Shown here one piece after another: positions 26,371 to 38,351 of a stretch of 64,000 nt of DNA. Within the stretch, counting starts at the first letter, position 1; each line of letters opens with the position of its first letter. Source of the DNA: Shinella zoogloeoides (GTDB lineage: Bacteria; Pseudomonadota; Alphaproteobacteria; Rhizobiales; Rhizobiaceae); NCBI RefSeq assembly GCF_033705735.1, contig NZ_CP131131.1:992001-1056000 (forward strand). The letters are read 5' to 3'. The notes beneath the pieces are model-generated. The model searched no databases. It was given only the letters and a program-made list of their open reading frames with translations, and was not told the origin of the DNA. Both the position numbers and the translations under genes were made by a program.

Positions 26371-28125
26371 ATGCGTAAACTCCTCCTCGCTCTCGCATCG
26401 GCAACGATGCTCGCAGGCGCCGCGAATGCCGCGACCGTCTACCCGCTCGACCGCGCGACCATCCTCGCCGGCTCCCCCTTCGACTTCAAGGTCGAGTTCG
26501 ATGCCGTCGTGAAGCCGGAAGACGTCAAGATCACCGTCAACGGCCAGGACTACGAAACCGTCTTCGGCAAGAAGGCCGAATTCGTTGCTGAAGAAAAGGA
26601 CAAGGACGACAAGGTCCTCGGCTCCGCGCTTATCCTGCGCGACCTTTCCGTCGCGGCGGCCGGCGCCTACAAGGTGGAGGTTTCCGCCGGCGGTGAGACC
26701 AAATCGGTGAACTGGGACGTCTACGAGACCGCCGCCCAGCCGAAGGCGAAGAACATCATCTTCCTCGTCGCCGACGGTCTTTCCGTCGCCCACCGCACGG
26801 GCGCGCGAATCATGTCCAAGGGCATGACCGAGGGCAAGGCGAACGGCCGCCTCGCCATGGACGACATCCCGCCGGTCGCCTTCATCGGCACCTCCTCGAC
26901 CCATTCGATCGCCACCGACAGCGCCAACACCATGTCGGCCTACATGACCGGCCACAAGGCGCGCGTCAACGCGCTCGGCGTCTATGCCGACCGCACGCCC
27001 GCAAGCCTCGACGACCCGAAGGTCGAGACCATCGCCGAAGCCCTGCGCCGCACCACGAAGAAGTCCATCGGCATCGTCTCGACGGCCGAGCTGGAGGACG
27101 CGACGCCGGCAGCGGTGGTCGCCCACACCCGCAAGCGCGCCGACAAGGCGGAGATCGTCGGCATGATGCTCGACGTCCAGCCGGACGTCATCCTCGGCGG
27201 CGGCTCGGCCTACTTCCTTTCCAAGGACGTGCCGGGCTCCAAGCGCAAGGACGACAAGGATTACATCGCCGAGTTCAAGAATGCCGGCTACGCGCTGGCG
27301 ACCGACAAGACCGAGCTTGCCGCTGCCGCCGGCTCGAACCAGAACAGGCTGCTCGGCCTCTTCCACACCAGCAACATGGACGTGACGCTCGACCGTGAAT
27401 TCCTCAAGAAGGGCACCGTCGACAAGTTCCCGAACCAGCCGGGCCTCGTCGACATGACCCGGGCCGCGCTCGACAAGCTCTCTAAGAACCCGGAAGGCTT
27501 CTTCCTGATGGTGGAAGGCGCCTCGGTCGACAAGATGAGCCATCCGCTCGACTGGGATCGCGCTCTCGTCGAGACCATCGAGTTCGACAAGGCCGTGGCG
27601 GTCGCCCGGGAATTCGCCGACAAGAATCCCGATACGCTGATCGTCGTCACCGGCGACCATACGCATGGCGTCGCCATCATCGGCACGGTCGACGATAACA
27701 AGCCCGGTACGGAAATGCGCGAGAAGGTCGGCACCTATGACAATGCCGGCTTCCCGAACTACGAGGACAAGGACGGCGACGGCTATCCGGACCGCGTCGA
27801 CGTCTCGCGCCGCCTGTTCATGGCCGCCAACAACGGCCCGGACCACTACGAGACCTTCCGTCCGAAGCTCGACGGCCCCTTCGTTCCGGCGATCCAGAAC
27901 GAGAACAAGGAATATGTCGCCAACGAGGCCTACAAGGATGTGCCCGGCGCGGTCTTCGTTCAGGGCAATATCCCGAAGGATGAGGACACCGGCGTCCATG
28001 CCGTCGACGATATCGTGCTCCAGGCCGCCGGCCCGGGTGCCGAAGGGTTCCGTGGCTACATGGAACAGAGCGATGTCTACCGCGTGCTGGCCGACGCCTT
28101 CGCACTCGGCGCGGCGAAGAAGTAG
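26371..28125 (+). CDS. phoA: Periplasmic alkaline phosphatase
   Basis: Exported phosphomonoesterase of the alkaline-phosphatase superfamily, 584 residues, releasing phosphate from organic phosphates. It has a Sec signal peptide (MRKLLLALASATMLAGAANA), then a ~100-residue extra beta-type domain (FDFKVEFDAVVKPEDVKITVNGQDYE). The catalytic core follows: KNIIFLVADGLS (metal Asp), HSIATDSANTMSAYMTGHK (nucleophile Ser after Asp), FFLMVEGASVDKMSH and VVTGDHTHGV (metal Asp and His). A DKDGDGYPDRVD segment looks like a calcium-type loop. The extra N-terminal domain makes it longer than E. coli PhoA. A candidate PHO box lies upstream, and a metal-handling ABC system downstream could supply zinc. Confidence 0.93.
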   Translation: MRKLLLALASATMLAGAANAATVYPLDRATILAGSPFDFKVEFDAVVKPEDVKITVNGQDYETVFGKKAEFVAEEKDKDDKVLGSALILRDLSVAAAGAYKVEVSAGGETKSVNWDVYETAAQPKAKNIIFLVADGLSVAHRTGARIMSKGMTEGKANGRLAMDDIPPVAFIGTSSTHSIATDSANTMSAYMTGHKARVNALGVYADRTPASLDDPKVETIAEALRRTTKKSIGIVSTAELEDATPAAVVAHTRKRADKAEIVGMMLDVQPDVILGGGSAYFLSKDVPGSKRKDDKDYIAEFKNAGYALATDKTELAAAAGSNQNRLLGLFHTSNMDVTLDREFLKKGTVDKFPNQPGLVDMTRAALDKLSKNPEGFFLMVEGASVDKMSHPLDWDRALVETIEFDKAVAVAREFADKNPDTLIVVTGDHTHGVAIIGTVDDNKPGTEMREKVGTYDNAGFPNYEDKDGDGYPDRVDVSRRLFMAANNGPDHYETFRPKLDGPFVPAIQNENKEYVANEAYKDVPGAVFVQGNIPKDEDTGVHAVDDIVLQAAGPGAEGFRGYMEQSDVYRVLADAFALGAAKK

Positions 28126-28142
28126 TCAGACTGTACCGGGGG

Positions 28143-28260
28143 AAAGTCCCCCGTCCCGCTGCCCCCCCTTTCCCGCAAGGAGTGGGGTGGCGGCAAAGCG
28201 GTTTCACCCCTTCCTTCTCCCCGTGTGGGGAGAAGGCTCCGGCAGGCGGATGAGGGGCCG
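28143..28260. repeat. Rhizobial palindromic intergenic repeat
   Basis: The core is a perfect 10-bp hairpin, CCTTCTCCCC-GTGT-GGGGAGAAGG (28213-28236), followed by CTCCGGCAGGCGGATGAGGGGC. That tail closely matches the element at 24419-24545. The left half (28140-28205) is G/C-run rich. The GAGGGG at its right end may serve as the ribosome site of the next gene. Confidence 0.6.
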
Positions 28261-28263
28261 ACC

Positions 28264-28728
28264 ATGGAGACGACCATGCGACAGATGTTCAAGCGGCGGC
28301 AGGTTCTGGGAGCGCTTGCGGCCTTCTCCGCCCTTCCCCTCGCCCATCCGGCGCGCGCGGCGGAAAGGCTCGGCTTCGGCGAGCTTTACAAGAGCTTCGG
28401 CGTGCTCGGCCTCGAATTCTCCGACAAGGTGAAGCGGCTGAACGGCGCGGACGTCACCGTGAAGGGCTTCATGGCGCCGCCGCTGAAGGCGGAAGCGAAT
28501 TTCTTCGTCCTTACCGAAATCCCGATGTCGCTCTGCCCCTTCTGCTCTTCCGATGCGGACTGGCCGGACAACATCCTCGTCGTCTATCTCGCGCGCAGGC
28601 AGACCTTCGTGCAGTACAATGCCCCGATCGAGGCCCAAGGCGTGCTGGAATACGGCGCCTGGATCGACCCGGAAACCGGCTTCGTCAGCCAGCTTCGCCT
28701 GCGCGAAGCCTCCTTCGATACGGTCTGA
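28264..28728 (+). CDS. Exported CPFC-motif protein of a MacB-like metal ABC locus
   Basis: Protein of 154 residues with a twin-arginine-like signal (FKRRQVLGALAAFSALPLAHPARAA). The mature part has one notable motif, LTEIPMSLCPFCSSDADWPDN (Cys pair near residue 90), which could bind metal or be redox-active. No enzyme family is recognised. It resembles, from memory of gene context, the small exported protein of the Zur-regulated PA4063-PA4066 cluster of Pseudomonas aeruginosa, which also pairs it with an ABC ATPase and a permease. ATG 28264 follows GAGGGG; ATG 28276 follows GGAGA and is an equal alternative. The ATPase gene starts 3 bp later. Confidence 0.72.
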   Translation: METTMRQMFKRRQVLGALAAFSALPLAHPARAAERLGFGELYKSFGVLGLEFSDKVKRLNGADVTVKGFMAPPLKAEANFFVLTEIPMSLCPFCSSDADWPDNILVVYLARRQTFVQYNAPIEAQGVLEYGAWIDPETGFVSQLRLREASFDTV

Positions 28729-28731
28729 CCC

Positions 28732-29418
28732 ATGCTTTCGCTCGACATTGCCGATCTCACCATGCGCTTTTCCGGCCTCGAAACGCCGGTCCTCGCCATC
28801 GGCCGCCTCCACGTTCCGGCCGGCGGGCAGCTTGCGGTCACCGGGGCATCCGGCTCGGGCAAGAGCACGCTGGTGAATGCGATCACCGGCCTCGAGCGCG
28901 TGACCGGCGGAACGGTCTCCTGGGGCGGAACGGACATCACGCGCCTTCCGACGGGCCGGCGCGATGCGTTCCGCGCGGCGCATATCGGACTCGTCATGCA
29001 GGATTTCCATCTCTTTCCCGGCCTTTCGGCGCTGGAGAACGTCGTGCTGCCGATCCGCCTTTCGCGGCGGCTGGAGCCGGCCGAGCGCGAACGGGCGCTC
29101 CGGCTCCTCGACACGGTCGGTATCGCGCGGCCGCAGCAGGCCATAGAGACCCTGTCGCGCGGCGAGATGCAGCGCGTCGCCGTGGCGCGGGCGCTCTTGG
29201 CGAGACCCGGCGTCATCGTCGCCGACGAACCGACCGCCAGTCTCGACGGGCGCACGGGTGAGGCCGTCGCAGACCTCCTCGTCGAGCTTGCCGGGGCGGA
29301 AGGGGCGACGCTGATCGCCGTCACCCACGATCCCGCCCTGACGGAGCGGCTTGACCGGCGCATCGGCCTTGCGGGCGGCCGGATCGTCGAGGACAGCGCG
29401 AAGGCGCTTGCAGCATGA
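28732..29418 (+). CDS. ABC ATPase, MacB/LolD type
   Basis: ATPase of 228 residues in the MacB/LolD/FtsE class. It has Walker A GASGSGKST, Q-loop VMQDFHLFPGLSALENVVLPI, Walker B VIVADEPTASLD and VTHD. The signature is LSRGEMQRVAVARA, with Arg in place of the first Gly of LSGGQ, a variant common in this class. It overlaps the permease start by 4 bp (ATGA). This type couples ATP use to mechanical work on envelope substrates rather than to a channel. Confidence 0.9.
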   Translation: MLSLDIADLTMRFSGLETPVLAIGRLHVPAGGQLAVTGASGSGKSTLVNAITGLERVTGGTVSWGGTDITRLPTGRRDAFRAAHIGLVMQDFHLFPGLSALENVVLPIRLSRRLEPAERERALRLLDTVGIARPQQAIETLSRGEMQRVAVARALLARPGVIVADEPTASLDGRTGEAVADLLVELAGAEGATLIAVTHDPALTERLDRRIGLAGGRIVEDSAKALAA

Positions 29419-30677
29419 TCCGTTTCATCCTCGCCGACCTTCGCCGCTTCAAGGCGGGCGCGCTCGCCGTCGTGGCGCTGATCGCGCTTTCCGTCGCGCT
29501 CAGCGTCACCGTCACGCTGCAGGAGCGCGCGGTGCGGCTCGGCAGCGCGCGGGCGGCGGAAAAGTTCGACCTGCTCGTCGGCGCGGCCGGCAGCGAGACC
29601 CAGCTTGCCCTTTCGGCCGTCTTCCTCCAGCCCTCGCCCCTGCCGCTGATGTCGGGCGGCGTGCTCGCCAAGCTATCGGACGATCCGCGCGTCGATTTCG
29701 CCGCGCCGGTCGGCTTCGGCGATTCGGCGGACGGATATCCGGTGGTCGGCACGACGACGACGCTTGTCTCCGCCCTCTCGCCTGCGCTTGCCGAGGGCGC
29801 GCTTTTCACCCGCCTCGGCGAGGCCGTGGTCGGTGCGGACGTGCCCAAGCGTCTCGGCGCGGAGATCAAGCCGATGCACGGTGCCGCCGACGAAGGCGGC
29901 CATACCCATACGGAGATCGCCTATACCGTGACCGGCCGGATGGCGCCGACGGGCACGGCCTGGGACCGGGCGATCCTCGTGCCGATCCGTGCGGTCTGGC
30001 AGTTGCATGGCATGGAGGAAAAGGCCGGCCATGAGGATCACGATCACGAGGGAGATGCCCACGAGGATCATGATCATGATCACGACCACGAAGCCCATGT
30101 CGATGCGAATGCGGGCCTTGATGAGCATTTCGATGCCGCAACACCGGGGATTCCGGCCGTTCTCGTCAAGCCGAAAACGGTCGCCGACGCCTATCGCCTG
30201 CGGCAGGAATATCGCGGCGAGACGACGCTTGCCGTCTTTCCGGCCGAAGTGCTGACGCGGCTTTATGCGACGCTCGGCGATGCGCGCAGCCTCCTCCTCG
30301 CCATCGCCATCGGCACGCAGGTGATCGTCATCGCGGCAATCCTGCTCGTCACTGTCATGCATGTCGGGGCGCGCCAGCGGCAGATCGGGGCGCTGAGGGC
30401 CTTCGGCGCGCCGCGGCGTTCGGTGCTGGCCATCGTCTGGGGCGAGCTGTTCGTGCTCTTCCTTGCCGGCTTTGCGCTCGGCATTGCCGTCGGCTATGCC
30501 GCCGCCGAGGCGATCTCCGCCTCGCTGGCCGCGACGACCGCCGTTCGCATGCCCGTGGAGTTCGCGCGCGAGGACGTTCCCCTCGCCCTCTGGTTCCTGT
30601 TCCTGGCGGTGCTGGTCTCGCTCGTGCCGGCCGTTTCCGCCCTCCGCCTCAGCCCGGCGCGGGCCCTTCGGGCCTGA
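29415..30677 (+). CDS. FtsX/MacB-type permease with histidine-rich loop
   Basis: Permease of 420 residues: one N-terminal helix (AGALAVVALIALSVALSVTV), a long periplasmic domain, then three C-terminal helices with the FtsX pattern (ILLVTVMHVGARQRQIGALRAFGAPRRSVLAIVWGE). Within the periplasmic domain, about residues 206-235, is a dense His/Asp/Glu run of repeated HDH units. Such runs bind Zn, Ni or Co. Together with the ATPase and the CPFC protein it should form a metal-responsive envelope complex. Metal identity and direction are not shown; zinc is favoured because of the neighbouring Zn-dependent phosphatase. Confidence 0.85.
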   Translation: MIRFILADLRRFKAGALAVVALIALSVALSVTVTLQERAVRLGSARAAEKFDLLVGAAGSETQLALSAVFLQPSPLPLMSGGVLAKLSDDPRVDFAAPVGFGDSADGYPVVGTTTTLVSALSPALAEGALFTRLGEAVVGADVPKRLGAEIKPMHGAADEGGHTHTEIAYTVTGRMAPTGTAWDRAILVPIRAVWQLHGMEEKAGHEDHDHEGDAHEDHDHDHDHEAHVDANAGLDEHFDAATPGIPAVLVKPKTVADAYRLRQEYRGETTLAVFPAEVLTRLYATLGDARSLLLAIAIGTQVIVIAAILLVTVMHVGARQRQIGALRAFGAPRRSVLAIVWGELFVLFLAGFALGIAVGYAAAEAISASLAATTAVRMPVEFAREDVPLALWFLFLAVLVSLVPAVSALRLSPARALRA

Positions 30678-30906
30678 TTGCCATGCAAAGGAAGCACAGC
30701 ACGAGAATTTGATATCGTTTCGTGTCTGTCTGCCTCAAAATTCCGCTTTTCTTTTAGCAAAAGCGCGCGTAAGGCGCGAATAAGACGACGATGACGACGG
30801 CGGCTGCCAACGGCCCCGCCGGACGATCCGAGCGGTCCCGCGCCGGTAAGGGCGCGCCACTGCCGAACGTCACCTCGCCGGACATGGCACAAGCAGGATT
30901 TCGAAT

Positions 30907-34943
<4,037 letters not shown>

Positions 34944-34947
<4 letters not shown>

Positions 34948-35594
34948 GCGACAGCGCGGCCGAGACCGCGCTGCTGGCGCAGATGGAGCGGCTGGCCCCG
35001 CCGGCGGTGCGGCTCGGCTGCCGGCTTATCCGGGCGGGCGACGAGGCCCTTCTCCTGCCGGAAGAGGCCGTCGCCCTTCCGGCCCGCCGGCTTGTCGCCC
35101 GGCGTGCAAGCGGTGCGGCCCGCGCGCTTGCGAGGGGTCTGCTGGCGGCGGAAGGCATGACTTCCGTTGCGATCGGACGCGGTCCTGCGGGTGACCCGCT
35201 CTGGCCGGCGGGCTTCGCCGGCTCGCTCGCCCATGACGACGAGATGGCCGTCGCGGCCGTCGCCCGCAAGGCCGATATTGCCTCGCTCGGCATCGATGTC
35301 GAGCCGGCCGAGCCGCTGCCGGACGAGATCGCCGCGCTGGCGGTAATGCCCGGCGATGTCCTTGAAGGCGTCCATCCCCGCCTTGCAGCACGCCTTCTCT
35401 TCAGCGCGAAGGAGGCGGTCTACAAGGCCGCCTATCCGCTGGACGGGGAAATCCTCGGCTACGAGCACATCGGTGTCGATCTTGCGCGCGGCGAGGCCGT
35501 GACGGCGCGCGGCCGCAGGATGCGGCTCTCCTTCTGCCTCCTGCCCCGCATCGTCGTCCTTGCCGTCGCGGAGGATCAGCCGGCCAGCAGATGA
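34944..35594 (+). CDS. 4'-phosphopantetheinyl transferase (EntD/Sfp type)
   Basis: Enzyme of 216 residues that moves phosphopantetheine from CoA to a carrier-protein Ser. Motifs are GSLAHDDEMAVAAV (CoA-binding His), LGIDVEPAEPL (metal Asp and Glu) and ARLLFSAKEAVYKAAYPL (catalytic Glu and Lys). It starts inside the synthetase stop (ATGA), so the two are translated together and its natural target is the T domain of that protein. Its 3' end overlaps the end of the convergent VTT gene by 19 bp. Confidence 0.92.
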
Positions 35595-36166
35595 TAGGCG
35601 ACGTAGAGCACGATGAGGCCGACGGCCACGGCGCCGAGGATGAGGCCGAGGCGCTTTTCCACGAAGGCCTGGATCGGTTCGCCGTAGCGGCGCAGCAGGA
35701 AGGCGAGGAGATAGAAGCGAAAACCGCGCGCGACGATCGCCGACAGCACGAAATGCCAGAGCTTGATATGCGCGACGCCCGCAAGGATCGTCACGATCTT
35801 GATCGGCGGCAGGTGCGCAAGGCCCGACGTGACGAGGAGAAGGTTGAGCTGCCCCTCGGTGACATGGGATTTCAGCTGCTCGAAGGCCTCCAGCTTGCCG
35901 TAGAATTCCAGCACGGGCTTGGCGACCGCCTCATAGGCATAATAGCCGAGCATCCAGCCGGCGATGCCGCCGGCCACCGATGCCGCGGTGGCGACGAAGG
36001 CATAGCGGTAGGCCCGCTCCGGCCGGGCGAGCGCCATGGGCAGGAAAAGGACATCCGCCGGCACCAGGAAGACCGAGCTTTCGACGAAGGCGATAAGCGC
36101 AAGCCAGGCTTCCGCGGCCTTGCGTCCGGCAAGCGAGAGGGTCCAGGCGTAGAGTTTTCGTAACAT
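35576..36166 (-). CDS. VTT/DedA-like (YqaA family) membrane protein
   Basis: Membrane protein of 196 residues with the VTT (SNARE-associated Golgi) fold. It has VESSVFLVPADVLFLPMALARPERAYRYAFVATAASVAGGIAGWMLGYYAYE, a re-entrant segment around GLAHLPPIKIVTILAGVAHIKLWHF, RGFRFYLLAFLLRRYG and a C-terminal helix. DedA relatives move undecaprenyl phosphate or phospholipids across the membrane, and several mutants are hypersensitive to cationic peptides. ATG at 36166 begins the conserved region. It converges on and overlaps the transferase gene, so it is not in that operon, but a link to polycation tolerance is conceivable. Confidence 0.82.
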   Translation of the reverse strand: MLRKLYAWTLSLAGRKAAEAWLALIAFVESSVFLVPADVLFLPMALARPERAYRYAFVATAASVAGGIAGWMLGYYAYEAVAKPVLEFYGKLEAFEQLKSHVTEGQLNLLLVTSGLAHLPPIKIVTILAGVAHIKLWHFVLSAIVARGFRFYLLAFLLRRYGEPIQAFVEKRLGLILGAVAVGLIVLYVAYHLLAG

Positions 36167-36336
36167 GGGATTTCGTGTCTGCCGAACGGGATGGGGAATG
36201 GCTGGGATGCAGCCTCCGGCTTGGTACATGCTTCGCCCCGTGAACTCAACCCGCGCCCCTGCCCGCATCGCCGCCGCAGGCATTGCAAATCATCGCCCGA
36301 GCGCCGAGAAGAACGATAGGCATAAAGGGAGAGGAC

Positions 36337-37743
36337 ATGGACAGCGAAGAATTCCGCCAATGGTCGCGAACCGCCGCCGACTGGGGCGCCGACTACCGTG
36401 CAGGGCTGCGCGACCGACCCGTGCGGGCGCAGACGAAACCCGGCGACATCATCCGGCAGATTTCCGATGCCGCCCCGGAAACCGGCGAGACGATGGAGAC
36501 CATCTTCGCCGATTTCGAGCGCATCATCCCCGATGGCATCACCCATTGGCAGCATCCGCGCTTCTTCGCCTATTTCCCGGCCAATGCCGCGCCGGTCTCG
36601 GTGATCGCCGATTACCTAGTCACCGCCGTCGCCGCGCAGTGCATGCTCTGGCAGACTTCGCCGGCGGCGACGGAGCTGGAAACGCGCGTCGTCGACTGGC
36701 TGCGCAAGGCGCTCGGCCTGCCGGACGGCTTTTCCGGCGTCATCCAGGATTCCGCCTCCACCGCGACGCTCGCCGCCGTGCTGGTGATGCGGGAAAAGGC
36801 GCTCGGCTGGAAGGGCAACAGCGAGGGGCTGGCGGCGCACGGCGCCGTTCGCGTCTATGCCTCCGGGCAGGTGCATACCTCCATCGACCGGGCGATCTGG
36901 ATTGCCGGCATCGGGGAAGCGAACCTCGTGCGCATTCCCACCAAGGGAGCGCTGAACGGCATGGACCCGCAAGCGCTGGACGCCGCGATCAGGGCGGACC
37001 TTGCGGCCGGCCACATTCCCGCTGGTGTCATCGCCTGTACCGGTGGAACCTCCATCGGCGCCTGCGATCCCATCGCCGAGGTCGCGGCGGTGGTGAAGGC
37101 GCATGGCCTCTACCTCCATGTCGATGCCGCCTGGGCGGGCTCGGCCATGATCTGCCCGGAATTCCGTACCCTCTGGGAGGGCATAGAGGCGGCCGATTCC
37201 ATCGTCTTCAACCCGCATAAATGGCTCGGCGCCAATTTCGACTGCTCGGTGCAGTTCATCCGCAGCCCCGAGGATCAGGTGCGCACCCTGGCCATCCAGC
37301 CGGAATATCTGAAAACCCACGGCCACGACGGCATCGTCAACTATTCCGAATGGTCCGTGCCGCTCGGCCGCCGCTTCCGCGCGCTGAAGCTCTGGTTCCT
37401 GATGCGCTACCACGGGCTGGAAGGGCTGCGCGCGATGATCCGCAACCATGTCGAATGGTCGGCGGAGCTCGCGGCGCGGCTTGCCGCCGAGGCCGATTTC
37501 GAGATCGTCAGCCAGCCGGTCCTGTCGCTTTTCTCCTTCCGCCACAAGGGCGCGGGAGACGCCGACCGGCACAACATCGCCCTCGTCAACGCCATCAACG
37601 ACGACGGCCGCATCTATTTCACGCAGACCCGCGTCGACGGGCGCATCGCCATCCGCTTCCAGGCGGGCCAGTTCGAGATGACGCGCGACGACGCCGATAC
37701 GGCCTTCAAGGTGATAACCGAGGTCGCCCGCGCATTGCCGTAG
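36337..37743 (+). CDS. PLP-dependent aromatic-L-amino-acid-type decarboxylase
   Basis: Group II decarboxylase of 468 residues. HWQHPRFFAYFPANAAPVSVIADYL forms the substrate region, VIQDSASTATLAAVLVMRE and HVDAAWAGSAMICPEFR hold PLP, and NPHKWLGANFDCS carries the Schiff-base Lys. The family turns Phe, Tyr, Trp, DOPA or 5-hydroxytryptophan into amines. The start is set by GGGAGAGG before ATG 36337. It is apparently monocistronic between the VTT gene and Lrp. Which amino acid it prefers cannot be told. Confidence 0.88.
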   Translation: MDSEEFRQWSRTAADWGADYRAGLRDRPVRAQTKPGDIIRQISDAAPETGETMETIFADFERIIPDGITHWQHPRFFAYFPANAAPVSVIADYLVTAVAAQCMLWQTSPAATELETRVVDWLRKALGLPDGFSGVIQDSASTATLAAVLVMREKALGWKGNSEGLAAHGAVRVYASGQVHTSIDRAIWIAGIGEANLVRIPTKGALNGMDPQALDAAIRADLAAGHIPAGVIACTGGTSIGACDPIAEVAAVVKAHGLYLHVDAAWAGSAMICPEFRTLWEGIEAADSIVFNPHKWLGANFDCSVQFIRSPEDQVRTLAIQPEYLKTHGHDGIVNYSEWSVPLGRRFRALKLWFLMRYHGLEGLRAMIRNHVEWSAELAARLAAEADFEIVSQPVLSLFSFRHKGAGDADRHNIALVNAINDDGRIYFTQTRVDGRIAIRFQAGQFEMTRDDADTAFKVITEVARALP

Positions 37744-37752
37744 GCGGCAGCG

Positions 37753-38226
37753 TCAGGCGCGCTTCGTCCGTCCCCGCGGCTTCGTCGCCAGCACGTTGCG
37801 GATCGCGAAGCTCGAATGGATCCGCGAGACGCCGGGCATCGCCGAGAGGATTTCCTTGTGGATGCGCTCGAATTCGCCGGCATTGGCGACCTCGACGCGC
37901 AGCAGGTAATCCGAGCCGCCCGTCATCAGGAAGCATTCGCGGATTTCCGGGTGTTTTCGCACGGCCGCCTCGAAGCGGTCGAGGTGGTCCTCCGTCTGGC
38001 GTTCCAGCGTGATGTTGATGATGACGGCGATGGTCGATTCCGCATTCGAGGCATCCACCAGCGCGGTATAGCCGCGTATGACGCCCGCCTGTTCCATCAG
38101 TTTGATACGCCTGAGACAGGCCGAGGGAGACAGGCCCACCTCGGCCGCCAGCCGCGCATTGCTCATGCGTGCATCGAGGCGCAGAAGGCGCAGGATGTTG
38201 CGGTCTATGGCGTCGAGAGCGGTCAT
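37753..38226 (-). CDS. Lrp/AsnC-family regulator
   Basis: Regulator of 157 residues: N-terminal helix-turn-helix (LDAIDRNILRLLRLDARMSNARLAAEVGLSPSACLRRIKLMEQAGVI) and a C-terminal RAM ligand domain (IRECFLMTGGSDYLLRVEVANAGEFERIHKEIL). It diverges from alanine racemase-dadA across 125 bp, the usual arrangement for a DadR-like activator responding to L-alanine. Its 3' end faces the decarboxylase with a 9-bp gap. Confidence 0.92.
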   Translation of the reverse strand: MTALDAIDRNILRLLRLDARMSNARLAAEVGLSPSACLRRIKLMEQAGVIRGYTALVDASNAESTIAVIINITLERQTEDHLDRFEAAVRKHPEIRECFLMTGGSDYLLRVEVANAGEFERIHKEILSAMPGVSRIHSSFAIRNVLATKPRGRTKRA

Positions 38227-38351
38227 TGCATATCATTCCAAACTGTCGTCGTTTCTTTCAAAAATCATAGCCGCACACAACAATCAAGCGCTGTTTCGTC
38301 GGCAATTTCACGATCGTTTCACTAGGCTGCGCGTAATGCGGGAGGCTGGAC

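Noticed and set aside
28126..28263. Zur box for the metal ABC genes
   Set aside because: No GTTATNNNATAAC-like palindrome was seen; the interval is filled by a G/C-rich repeat.
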